Assembly: GCA_004020645.1 (NCBI GenBank) | Contig: SAQL01000007.1 | Coordinates: forward strand, 124,001-188,000 | Origin: Mesorhizobium sp. | GTDB taxonomy: Bacteria; Pseudomonadota; Alphaproteobacteria; Rhizobiales; Rhizobiaceae | Length of the DNA stretch: 64,000 nucleotides | Direction of reading: 5' to 3' | Part shown: piece after piece, positions 34,131 through 41,994 of the stretch | How positions within the stretch are numbered: the stretch's first letter is position 1 | Layout: the number at the start of each line of letters is the position of its first letter | The notes under the pieces: model-generated | Database searches by the model: none | What the model was told of the DNA's origin: nothing | What the model saw: the letters and a program-made list of their open reading frames with translations, nothing else | Translations under genes and position numbers: made by a program

Positions 34131-36581
34131 TCACTCCGCCGCTTGCGCGAAGCCGACCGAAGCCATCGGCCGGAATTCGTGCTTGTCCTTGCCGGAAACG
34201 CGCTCCGACCACGGGTCGACCTGCGCGAATTTCTGCGAAAAGACGAAGCGGTCGAAATAGGCCTTGCGCTTCTCGCCATCGTCCATGATCTGGCGCTTGA
34301 TCTCGGCGATGCCGATGCGCTTGGCCCATTTGTAGATGCGCTCGAGATAGCGGCCCTGCTCGCGATACATCTGCATCAGCGCCACGATATGCTCCAGCGC
34401 CTCGTCCTCGGTCTTGACCAGGCCGAGCACCTCGGTTCCCTTGATGTCGAGGCCGGCGGCACCGGCGAAATGGATCTCGTAGCCTGAATCGACGCAGATC
34501 ACGCCGACATCCTTGCAGGTCGCCTCGGCGCAGTTCCTCGGACAGCCCGACACCGCCATCTTGACCTTGGCCGGGGTCCACGATCCCCACATGAATTTCT
34601 CGATGCGGACGCCGAACCCCGTCGAATCCTGCGTGCCGAAGCGGCACCAGTCCGAACCGACGCAGGTCTTCACCGTGCGCAGTCCCTTGGCATAGGCGTG
34701 GCCGGAGACGAAGCCGGCCTGACCGAGATCGGCCCACACGGCCGGCAGATCCTCCTTGCGGATGCCGAGCATGTCGATGCGCTGGCCACCGGTGACCTTG
34801 ACCATTGGAATTTCGAATTTGTCGACGACATCGGCAATGGCGCGCAGTTCGGCGGCATTGGTGACGCCGCCCCACATGCGCGGCACCACCGAATAGGTGC
34901 CGTCTTTCTGGATGTTGGCGTGGACGCGCTCGTTGATGAAGCGCGACTGGTAGTCGTCGGCATACTCGTCCGGCCAGTCGCAGACGAGATAGTAATTGAG
35001 CGCCGGCCGGCATTTGGCGCAGCCGCAGGAGGTGGTCCATTCCAGTTCCTGCATGACGGCCGGAATGGTCTTCAGGCCCTTGGCCTTGATCAGCCGGCGG
35101 ACCTCATCATGGCCGAGCGTAGTGCAGCCGCACATCGGTTGCACCGTCGCCGGATTGTATTTGTCGCCGATGGTCAGCACCATCAGCTTTTCGACCAGCC
35201 CGGTGCAGGAGCCGCAGGAGGCGGACGCCTTGGTGTGAGCGCGTACGTCGTCGAGCGAGATCAGGCTTTTGGCCGTGATCGCGCCAGTGATCTTTCCCTT
35301 GCAAACGCCGTTGCAGCCGCAGATTTCCGCATCATCCGGCAAGGCTGCAACGGCCGCCATAGGGTCCAGGGAGGCGCCTCCCTGGTATGACTGGCCGAAG
35401 ATAAGCGTGTCGCGCATTTCCGATATGTCGGTCTGCTTCTTCTTGAGGTCGTTGAACCAGGCGCCGTCCGCCGTCTCGCCGTAAAGCACGGTGCCGATGA
35501 TGCGGTCATCCCTGAGCACCAGCCGTTTGTAGACGCCGGCGGCGGCATCGCGCAGCACGATCTCCTGGCGGTCCTCGCCCTCGGCAAAGTCGCCGAGCGA
35601 GAACAGCTCGATGCCGGTGACCTTGAGCTTGGTCGGCGTGTCCGAATGGACGAAGGCGGCGGCCTCGTCGCCGGCCAACTGGCTGGCGGCGACACGCGCC
35701 ATCTCATAGAGTGGTGCGACCAGGCCGTAGACCATGCCGTTGACCTCGGCGCACTCGCCCAGCGCGAAGATGTCGGGGTCGTTGCTGCGCATGCCGGCGT
35801 CGACGACGATGCCGCGATTGACGGCAATGCCGGCGTCTTTCGCCAGCGTCGCATTCGGCCTGATGCCCACCGCCATGACGACCAGCGTCGCCGGGATGAT
35901 GGTTCCGTCGGCGAGTTCCACCTGCTCGACCTTACCCTTGCCTGTGATCGCCTGGGTGTTGGCCTTGGTGATGACCTTGATGCCGCGTTGCTCGACAGCT
36001 CGCTGCAGCAGATAGCCGGCGGCCGGATCGAGCTGACGCTCCATCAGCGTCGGCATGACGTGCAGCACAGTTACGTCCATGCCTTGCGAGTTCAAGCCCG
36101 CTGCTGCCTCCAGCCCGAGCAAACCCCCGCCGATGACCACGGCCTTGGCCCGCGACTGGGCGGCAAGCAGCATGGCCTGGACGTCGTCGAGATCGCGGTA
36201 GGTGAGCACGCCCGGCAGATCGTGGCCGGGCACCGGAATGATGAACGGCACCGAACCGGTGGCGATGACGAGCTTGTCGTAGGGCTCGGTGACGCCGTGG
36301 TCGGAGGTGACGGTCTTCGCCTTTCGGTCGATGGCGACGATCTTGTGGCCCTTGTAGAGGGTGATCCCGTGCTTGATGTACCAACCATCGCCATGGATGA
36401 TGATCTCCTCATAATCCTTTTCGCCGGACAGAACCGGCGACAGCATGATGCGGTCGTAGTTCACGCGCGGCTCGGCGTTGAAGATGGTGACCTGGTAGAG
36501 GTCCGGCGCCTTTTCAAGCAGGTGCTCCAGCATGCGCCCGGGGGCCATGCCGTTGCCGATGATGACGAGTTTTTCGGTCAT
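34131..36581 (-). CDS. nirB: NADH-dependent nitrite reductase large subunit
   Basis: The 816-residue cytoplasmic enzyme reduces nitrite to ammonium. It has an N-terminal FAD/NAD(P)H domain (LVIIGNGMAPGRM at 5-17, VVIGGGLLGLEAA near 150), BFD-like [2Fe-2S] cysteines (ICGCNGVCKG, ASCGSCTG), and the sulfite/nitrite reductase region. The siroheme/[4Fe-4S] cysteines lie in CVGSDWCRFG and SGCPRNCAEA. The ATG at 36581 is the start; the open frame above it lies inside narK. The first codons are duplicated as a fragment at 38517-38540 downstream of nrtD. Confidence 0.95.
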   Translation of the reverse strand: MTEKLVIIGNGMAPGRMLEHLLEKAPDLYQVTIFNAEPRVNYDRIMLSPVLSGEKDYEEIIIHGDGWYIKHGITLYKGHKIVAIDRKAKTVTSDHGVTEPYDKLVIATGSVPFIIPVPGHDLPGVLTYRDLDDVQAMLLAAQSRAKAVVIGGGLLGLEAAAGLNSQGMDVTVLHVMPTLMERQLDPAAGYLLQRAVEQRGIKVITKANTQAITGKGKVEQVELADGTIIPATLVVMAVGIRPNATLAKDAGIAVNRGIVVDAGMRSNDPDIFALGECAEVNGMVYGLVAPLYEMARVAASQLAGDEAAAFVHSDTPTKLKVTGIELFSLGDFAEGEDRQEIVLRDAAAGVYKRLVLRDDRIIGTVLYGETADGAWFNDLKKKQTDISEMRDTLIFGQSYQGGASLDPMAAVAALPDDAEICGCNGVCKGKITGAITAKSLISLDDVRAHTKASASCGSCTGLVEKLMVLTIGDKYNPATVQPMCGCTTLGHDEVRRLIKAKGLKTIPAVMQELEWTTSCGCAKCRPALNYYLVCDWPDEYADDYQSRFINERVHANIQKDGTYSVVPRMWGGVTNAAELRAIADVVDKFEIPMVKVTGGQRIDMLGIRKEDLPAVWADLGQAGFVSGHAYAKGLRTVKTCVGSDWCRFGTQDSTGFGVRIEKFMWGSWTPAKVKMAVSGCPRNCAEATCKDVGVICVDSGYEIHFAGAAGLDIKGTEVLGLVKTEDEALEHIVALMQMYREQGRYLERIYKWAKRIGIAEIKRQIMDDGEKRKAYFDRFVFSQKFAQVDPWSERVSGKDKHEFRPMASVGFAQAAE

Positions 36582-36600
36582 GTCCTGATCCACTCCGGTC

Positions 36601-37902
36601 TCACTCAGCCGCGTAGGAAAGGCCTGAAGCTTCGGCGGCGGCCGCGCGCTCCATCCGCCGGATGCTGAAGTGCATCCAGGCAAAGCAGGTGGCGACGATG
36701 ACGAAGAGCAGCATGAAGCAGCTCGACCAGACGCCGGTGAGGTCGTTGAGTGCGCCGAAGGCGATTGGCAGGATAAAGCCGCCGAGCCCGCCAATCATGC
36801 CGACAACGCCGCCGACCGCGCCGACACTCTGCGGGTAGTAAGCCGGGATGTGCTTGTAGACGGCGGCCTTGCCAAGGCTCATGAAGAAGCCGAGCACGCA
36901 GGCAACGGCTATGAAGGCGAGCGGGCCGATCTCGAAATGGAAGGCGATCGGCCCGCTGATGCCGCGCACGACATAGTCTGCCGAGGGGAGAGACAGAACG
37001 AGAGTCGCGACGGCACTGACCGCGAAGGTCCAGTAGAGCACGGTGCGGGCGCCGATCCGGTCGGAAAGCACGCCGCCATAGGCCCGGAAGATACTTGCAG
37101 GGATCGAATAGGCCGCGCCGATCATGCCGGCGGTCGCGATGCCGAAGCCGTAGACGCCGATCAGGTAGCGCGGCAACCACAGCGACAGCGCCACGAATGC
37201 ACCGAAGGCGAAGAAATAATAGAAGGCGAAGCGCCAGACTTGCAGGTTCTTGAGCGGCGCGAATTCCTGCAAGAAGCTTCTCGCGGGCGCTGCCTTGCTG
37301 GCGCGGCGCTCGCGGATGACCGGATCGTCGCCGGTCGTGAACCAGAAGACGGCGGCCATGACGACGAGTGCTGCCGCCCAGATCAGCGCGACCGACTGCC
37401 AGCCCCAGGAGAGAAGCACGAACGGTGCCAGGAACTTGGTGACCGCGGCGCCGACATTGCCGACACCGAAAATGCCAAGCGCCGTGCCCTGCTTGCCGGC
37501 CGGGAAGAAGCGCGAGACATAGGCGACACCGACGGCGAAGGAACCACCGGCGAGCCCAACGCCTAACGCGGCGACCAGCATCTGTCCGTATGTGTGCGCA
37601 AAAGCGAGCAGGAAGGTCGCGACCGCCGCCGCAAGCATGGTCGCGGTGTATACCAGCCGTCCGCCAAAACGGTCGGTCCAGACACCGAGCACCATGCGCA
37701 CGAGCGAACCGGTGAGGATCGGCGTGCCGACCAGCAGGCCGAACTCCGTCTCGTTCAGCCCAAGGTCCTGCTTTATGCGCACGCCGATGATTGAAAATAT
37801 CGTCCACACCGCGAAGCAGACGGTGAAGGCGATGGTGGACATCACAAGCGCCTGCCGGGGAGCATTGTCCTGGCTGGGCGCGGCTGGGAGATTTGCGGTC
37901 AA
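36601..37902 (-). CDS. narK: Nitrate/nitrite MFS transporter (NarK family)
   Basis: The 433-residue protein with 12 membrane segments belongs to the nitrate/nitrite porter family. Nitrate signature regions are GIFGVGNVGAAV near 144-155 and GVVGMIGGLGGFILP near 370. The TTG at 37902 is supported by GGAG eight bases upstream; the next ATG (MSTIAFTV) would drop the N-terminal tail. It follows the 62-residue truncated nrtA-like frame and precedes nirB. It offers a second nitrate uptake or nitrite export route beside the NrtABD system. Confidence 0.9.
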   Translation of the reverse strand: MTANLPAAPSQDNAPRQALVMSTIAFTVCFAVWTIFSIIGVRIKQDLGLNETEFGLLVGTPILTGSLVRMVLGVWTDRFGGRLVYTATMLAAAVATFLLAFAHTYGQMLVAALGVGLAGGSFAVGVAYVSRFFPAGKQGTALGIFGVGNVGAAVTKFLAPFVLLSWGWQSVALIWAAALVVMAAVFWFTTGDDPVIRERRASKAAPARSFLQEFAPLKNLQVWRFAFYYFFAFGAFVALSLWLPRYLIGVYGFGIATAGMIGAAYSIPASIFRAYGGVLSDRIGARTVLYWTFAVSAVATLVLSLPSADYVVRGISGPIAFHFEIGPLAFIAVACVLGFFMSLGKAAVYKHIPAYYPQSVGAVGGVVGMIGGLGGFILPIAFGALNDLTGVWSSCFMLLFVIVATCFAWMHFSIRRMERAAAAEASGLSYAAE

Positions 37903-37957
37903 CGTCTGGCTCCGGTTTGCGGCGTGGGAGGCACCGCGGATGTTTGTGGGTGAATGA

Positions 37958-38146
37958 TCAGCGGTGCGGCATCTGTGCGTGCAACGAGACCGGGCTCGCC
38001 ACGGTCAGGTCCTTGCTTTCCGTCTTGGCGACGGGAAACAGCAGGAGCGCGGCGGTGAACAGCGCCGCCGTCAGCGCGCTGCTGGCCAGAAAATCGCGGC
38101 GCGTGAAGTCCGCGGGGGACGCGCCAGTTCCGATCCGTTTCGTCAT
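37958..38146 (-). pseudogene. Truncated nrtA-like frame (Tat leader only)
   Basis: The 62-residue frame MTKRIGTGASPAD... has a twin-arginine signal (TRRDFLASSALTAALF) and stops soon after it. The first 35 or so residues match the start of NrtA (MTKRIKTEAP...TRRNFLMASAATAA). The upstream leader also matches that of nrtA, including the GGAGACGACG ribosome binding region. I read it as the remnant of a duplicated nrtA start left by rearrangement. It may still be translated as a leader peptide ahead of narK. Confidence 0.75.
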
Positions 38147-38322
38147 CGTCGTCTCCGGTTGGGCGCCGCTTGGGACCAGCGCCGTCGATCGCGTAAAAAC
38201 AAAAAAGCCGCCGGTCAGGTCTTTGCGCGTCCGTCCATCCGGGATCGCGTATTGACCTGAGCGGCAGCTTTGCCTGTGGCGCCCGCCACTGGACGCCGTG
38301 TCACTTGGCCCTTGCGGACCTA
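38147..38322 (-). promoter_or_regulatory. NasT (ANTAR)-responsive leader of the narK-nirBD-nasA operon
   Basis: The 5' leader of about 175 nt begins near 38322. It contains P1, a 7-bp stem GGCGTCC/GGGCGCC with hexaloop AGTGGC (38278-38297), and P2, GGC-AAAGCT-GCC (38263-38274). Both loops have A at position 1 and G at position 4, the known ANTAR signature. P2 shares bases with the 5' arm of the terminator (38201-38264), so NasT binding should block termination. The leader is a duplicate of that of nrtA. Confidence 0.8.
38201..38264 (-). terminator. Leader attenuator of the narK operon
   Basis: On the minus strand GCCGCTCAGGTC pairs with GACCTG...GGCGGC (with a 3-nt bulge), followed by TTTTTTG. 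It is the intrinsic terminator that NasT is expected to override. Confidence 0.8.
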
Positions 38323-38333
38323 CAATCTGAAAA

Positions 38334-38348
38334 GCAGGAAGCGTGCCA
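38334..38348 (-). promoter_or_regulatory. Sigma-54 promoter of the narK-nirBD-nasA operon
   Basis: TGGCACGCTTCCTGC on the minus strand has the -24 GG and -12 GC of RpoN promoters, with 10 bp between them. Only the first T of TTGC is replaced by C. The expected start of transcription is near 38322. Confidence 0.8.
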
Positions 38349-38467
38349 ATTCGACAGCGCTGCAGATTATCGAATGAAATCAATGTGAACCGCAGCCGCG
38401 CGATTTTTGACCAAGCCCGGCGGCGGATCAAAGATTAGTCAGAATGCCTTGCACAGCAGCATAATAT

Positions 38468-38480
38468 TTGTGCAATGCGG
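38468..38480. promoter_or_regulatory. Shared upstream word TTGTGCAATGCGG (possible activator site)
   Basis: This 13-mer lies about 120 bp upstream of the sigma-54 element and is identical to 43861-43873 upstream of nasT. A near copy, TTGTGCAACGC, is at 41963-41973 upstream of nrtA. The TGCAC...GTGCA half sites around it resemble NtrC sites, but the spacing is wider than the usual consensus. Confidence 0.45.
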
Positions 38481-38516
38481 TAGATTGCCCATTGCCGATG
38501 CAGATTGCCAATTGTA

Positions 38517-38540
38517 GATGATGACGCGTTTTTCGGTCAT
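38517..38540 (-). pseudogene. Fragment of the nirB start downstream of nrtD
   Basis: 24 bp match the first eight codons of nirB (36558-36581) with one mismatch. They begin at an ATG 5 bp after the nrtD stop and are read MTEKRVII before the frame diverges. The fragment marks the place where nirB once followed nrtD directly. Confidence 0.75.
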
Positions 38541-38545
38541 GGCCC

Positions 38546-39343
38546 TTACTCCGCGGCTTCGACGAGGCGGTGGCGTTCGTAGAGGAACTTCAGCACCGCC
38601 TCGCGGCAGCGCAGGAAGGTCCGGTCGGAGGAAAGCTCGATGCGCCGGCGCGGCCGGACCAGCGGCACGGGAAGCACCTCGCCGATGGTCGCCGCCGGAC
38701 CGTTGGTCATCATGACGATGCGATCGGACAACAGCACCGCTTCGTCGACGTCGTGGGTGATCGTGATCGTCGTCGAGCCAAGCCTCGAGTGGATATCCAT
38801 CACCGCGTCCTGCAGATGGGCGCGCGTCAGCGCGTCAAGCGCACCGAACGGTTCGTCGAGCAGCAGGATCTTCGGTTCCATGGCCAGCGCGCGGGCGATG
38901 CCGACGCGCTGCTTCATGCCGCCCGATATCTCAGCGGGCCGCTTGTCCCTGGCATGCGCCATCTGCACGAGGTCGAGATTGCGCATGATCCAGTCATGCC
39001 GCTCGGCCCGGCTCCTGGTGCGGCCGAAGACCTTGGACACCGCCAGGTTGATGTTTTCGTAGACGGTGAGCCATGGCAGCAGGCTGTGGTTTTGGAACAC
39101 CACGGCGCGTTCAGGACCAGGGCTGTCGACCTCCTTGTCTTCGAGCAGGACGGCGCCGGCGGTCACTTTCGTCAGTCCGGCGATCAGGTTGAGCAAGGTC
39201 GACTTGCCGCAGCCGGAATGGCCGATGATCGAGACGAATTCGCCCTTGTCGATCGTCAGCCGGATGTCCTTCAGCACCTCGCTGACCTGGCCGCCGCGGG
39301 CGAAGGACTTGTCGATATGGTCGAGTTTCAGATAGGCCGTCAT
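38546..39343 (-). CDS. nrtD: Nitrate ABC transporter ATP-binding protein
   Basis: The 265-residue ABC ATPase has Walker A GHSGCGKST near 39-47, the signature ISGGMKQRV near 137 and Walker B ILLLDEPFGALD near 158. It energises nitrate uptake with NrtB and NrtA. The ATG at 39343 has GGAGAGG upstream, and the open frame above it lies in nrtB. It is the last gene of the nrtA-nrtB-nrtD operon. Only one ATPase gene is present, as in other proteobacterial systems; nrtD versus nasD naming is a convention. Confidence 0.93.
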   Translation of the reverse strand: MTAYLKLDHIDKSFARGGQVSEVLKDIRLTIDKGEFVSIIGHSGCGKSTLLNLIAGLTKVTAGAVLLEDKEVDSPGPERAVVFQNHSLLPWLTVYENINLAVSKVFGRTRSRAERHDWIMRNLDLVQMAHARDKRPAEISGGMKQRVGIARALAMEPKILLLDEPFGALDALTRAHLQDAVMDIHSRLGSTTITITHDVDEAVLLSDRIVMMTNGPAATIGEVLPVPLVRPRRRIELSSDRTFLRCREAVLKFLYERHRLVEAAE

Positions 39344-39353
39344 TGCCCTCTCC

Positions 39354-40250
39354 TCACTTTGCCGTTGTGCTGCGGGTGACGAAGGCGCCGACCGCCGCGA
39401 CCAGGCGATCGAGGCAAAAGCCGGTGACGCCGATATAGGCGAGCGCAACGATGATGTCGGGCAGCCGCGACGAGTTCCAGGCGTCCCAGATGAAGAAGCC
39501 GATGCCGACGCCGCCGGTCAGCATTTCGGCGGCGACGATGGCGAGCCAGGACAGGCCGATGCCGATCCGCAGGCCGGTGAAGATGTAAGGTGCTGCGGCC
39601 GGCACCATTATCTTCACGAAGAACTCGAGCTGGTTGAGCCTGAGGATGCGGGAGACGTTGCGATAATCTTCTGGAATGTTGCGGACGCCGACGGCAGTGT
39701 TGATGATCACCGGCCAGATCGAAGTGATGAAGATGACGAAGATCGCCGACGGGCTGGAATCGCGGAAAGCGGCCAGCGACAGCGGCAGCCAGGCGAGCGG
39801 CGGCACCGTGCGCAGAATCTGGAACACAGGGTCGAGGCCGCGCATCGCCCAGATCGACTGGCCGACCAGAGCGCCGAGCGCGACGCCGACGATGGCAGCC
39901 AGGCCGAAGCCGATGGCGACGCGCTGCAGGGAGATCAGCACCCGCCAGGCCAATCCGATATCCTGCGGACCATAGTCGAAGAACGGATGGGCGATCAGGT
40001 CGTAGGCCTCGTTCCACACCTGGCTAGGTGCCGGCAAGCTGGCGTTGGGCGACGAGCAGGCGATCTGCCAGATGACGAGCATGACGATGATGACGATTGC
40101 CGGCGGTACCAGCGTGCTCGCCAGTTTGCCGGCGATCGCGCCGGGATCGAAGCGGCGCCTCACCCTGGCGGTGAAAGCTATGACCTCTGCGGGCTTGGCA
40201 GGCGTGGGGAACGCCTTGACCTTGGTGTCCTCGATGGCTTGGATAGACAT
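39354..40250 (-). CDS. nrtB: Nitrate ABC transporter permease
   Basis: The 298-residue inner-membrane permease has about six hydrophobic segments and the EAA-type loop (VRNIPEDYRNVSRILRLNQ near 195). I chose the ATG at 40250 with GGAG 12 bp upstream; an ATG at 40274 is the alternative. It lies 10 bp before nrtD and 66 bp after nrtA. Confidence 0.92.
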   Translation of the reverse strand: MSIQAIEDTKVKAFPTPAKPAEVIAFTARVRRRFDPGAIAGKLASTLVPPAIVIIVMLVIWQIACSSPNASLPAPSQVWNEAYDLIAHPFFDYGPQDIGLAWRVLISLQRVAIGFGLAAIVGVALGALVGQSIWAMRGLDPVFQILRTVPPLAWLPLSLAAFRDSSPSAIFVIFITSIWPVIINTAVGVRNIPEDYRNVSRILRLNQLEFFVKIMVPAAAPYIFTGLRIGIGLSWLAIVAAEMLTGGVGIGFFIWDAWNSSRLPDIIVALAYIGVTGFCLDRLVAAVGAFVTRSTTAK

Positions 40251-40316
40251 TTTCGCAAAAAGCTCCTTGAGCATTGGCGTGACAGGCGGCGCCACAAGCG
40301 CCGCTTGCCGGCGACG

Positions 40317-41633
40317 TCAGGCCGATGCCTTGATCTTCAGGCTGTCGAGATAGGCGGACGGATTGGCCGGATCGAAGATCTTGCCGTCGAAGAAGGTCTC
40401 GACGCCGCGCGATGACGACGCCGGGATGTCGGCCGCAGCGACGCCGAGATCCTTCGCCGCCTCGCGCCACAGATCCTCGCGGTTGACCTGATCGACGAGC
40501 GCCTTGATGTCGGTGCTCGACGCGAATTTGCCCCAGCGGATGTTTTCGGCGAGGAACCAGCTGTCGTGGCTCTTGAACGGATAGGACACACCGCCCTTCC
40601 AGAACTTCATGTAGAGGTCGGTGCCGGTGGCGACGCGATCATTGCCGTAATTGATGTCGCCCTTGAGGCGGCCGATGATGTCGGCGGTCGGCACGTTCAT
40701 CCATTGCCGCTTACCGATGATGGCCGCCATCTCGTCCTTGTTTTCCATGGCTTCGCACCATTGCTGGGCTTCCATGACGGCCATCAGGATCGCCTTGGTG
40801 GCGTTCGGGTTCTTGTCGATGAAGGCGGCGCGCAGGCCGAGCGCCTTTTCCGGATGGCCTTTCCACAACTCGCCCGTCGTGGCGGCGGTGAAGCCGACGC
40901 CCTGATGGACGAGTTGCTCGTTCCATGGCTCGCCGACGCAGAACACGTCCATGTTGCCGACCTTCATGTTGGCGACCATCTGCGGCGGCGGCACGACGAT
41001 GGTCGAGACATCCTTGTCGGGATCGATGCCGCCGGCAGCCAGCCAGTAGCGCAACCAGAGATCATGGGTGCCGCCCGGGAAGGTCATGGCGGCTTTCACC
41101 TCCTTGCCTTCGGCCTTCTTGGCCGCAAAGGCGTCCTTCAGCTTGGAGGCATCGAGGCCGACGCCAGTGCCGGCATATTCCTGCGCGACGGAAATCGCTT
41201 GGCAGTCGTAGTTGAGCCGCGCCACGATCGCCATCGGCATCGGCTGATTGTTCTGCGTCACCTTGCCGGTGTGCATCAGGTAAGGCATCGGCGTCAGGAT
41301 GTGGGCGCCGTCGATGCCGTTGGCTTCGCCGCCGAGCATCAGATTGTCGCGTGTCGCGCCCCAGGAGGCCTGCTTGAGCACTTCGACATCGGGCATGCCG
41401 AATTTTTCGAACAGGCCCTTCTCCTTGGCGATCATCAGCGGCGCTGCATCGGTCAGCGCGATGAAGCCGAGCTTGGCGCCAGTGACTTCCGGCGCCGCCG
41501 TTGCCGCATAGGCGCCGGACGGCAACAGCGCGCGTGCCGCCGCCAGGGTTGCCGCGGTGGCCGCACTTGCCATCAGAAAATTGCGGCGGGTCATGCCCTC
41601 GAGAGGGGCTTCAGTCTTGATGCGTTTCGTCAT
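40317..41633 (-). CDS. nrtA: Nitrate-binding protein of the ABC transporter
   Basis: The 438-residue periplasmic binding protein has a Tat signal (TRRNFLMASAATAATLAAARALL, about 15-37) and the NrtA fold, with LGFIALTDAAPLMIAKEKGLF and YWLAAGGIDPDKDVS. It binds nitrate for NrtB/NrtD. GGGAGA lies before the ATG at 41633. The first gene of its operon, it is preceded by a sigma-54 promoter and a NasT-responsive leader. It is homologous to the sensor NasS encoded upstream. Confidence 0.95.
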   Translation of the reverse strand: MTKRIKTEAPLEGMTRRNFLMASAATAATLAAARALLPSGAYAATAAPEVTGAKLGFIALTDAAPLMIAKEKGLFEKFGMPDVEVLKQASWGATRDNLMLGGEANGIDGAHILTPMPYLMHTGKVTQNNQPMPMAIVARLNYDCQAISVAQEYAGTGVGLDASKLKDAFAAKKAEGKEVKAAMTFPGGTHDLWLRYWLAAGGIDPDKDVSTIVVPPPQMVANMKVGNMDVFCVGEPWNEQLVHQGVGFTAATTGELWKGHPEKALGLRAAFIDKNPNATKAILMAVMEAQQWCEAMENKDEMAAIIGKRQWMNVPTADIIGRLKGDINYGNDRVATGTDLYMKFWKGGVSYPFKSHDSWFLAENIRWGKFASSTDIKALVDQVNREDLWREAAKDLGVAAADIPASSSRGVETFFDGKIFDPANPSAYLDSLKIKASA

Positions 41634-41818
41634 CGTCGTCTCCCGTTGGGCACTGCTTGGGATCAGCGCCGTCGATTGCCGGTGCTCGGTCAAAACAAAA
41701 AAGCCGCCGGCCAGGCCGAGCGCGTCCGTCGATCCGGGATCGCGTGTTGACCTGAGCGGCAGCTTTGCCTGTGGCGCCCGCCATTGGACGCCTGTTCAGT
41801 GACCCCGAGAAGAGTCTG
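41634..41818 (-). promoter_or_regulatory. NasT (ANTAR)-responsive leader of nrtA
   Basis: The leader of about 185 nt begins near 41818. P1 is the 7-bp stem GGCGTCC/GGGCGCC with hexaloop AATGGC (41773-41792). P2 is GGC-AAAGCT-GCC (41758-41769). A at loop position 1 and G at position 4 fit the ANTAR target pattern. P2 overlaps the 5' arm of the terminator at 41697-41760. The loop differs from the second leader at one position that the pattern leaves free (AATGGC versus AGTGGC). Confidence 0.82.
41697..41760 (-). terminator. Leader attenuator of nrtA
   Basis: On the minus strand GCCGCTCAGG...CCTGGCCGGCGGC is followed by TTTTTTG. It is the same layout as at 38201-38264, with changed bases in the loop and upper stem. 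Confidence 0.8.
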
Positions 41819-41829
41819 CCTATTGCAAA

Positions 41830-41844
41830 GCAGGAACCGTGCCA
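41830..41844 (-). promoter_or_regulatory. Sigma-54 promoter of nrtABD
   Basis: TGGCACGGTTCCTGC on the minus strand gives -24 GG and -12 GC with the correct 10-bp gap, placing the start near 41818. Upstream to 41980 the sequence aligns with the region above the second promoter (38349-38480), including CAAAGATT and TTTGTGCAACGC. Confidence 0.82.
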
Positions 41845-41994
41845 GTTTCGGAATGGATGACTAATATCAATGAGATCAACGGCATGCCACAATCATCGGC
41901 GCGCTGGCCCGCTGGGCGAGCAAGCCAAAGATTGTTCATTAGCGCACGTGCACGCATAATTTTTGTGCAACGCACAAGAACGGCGCGAAAATGA

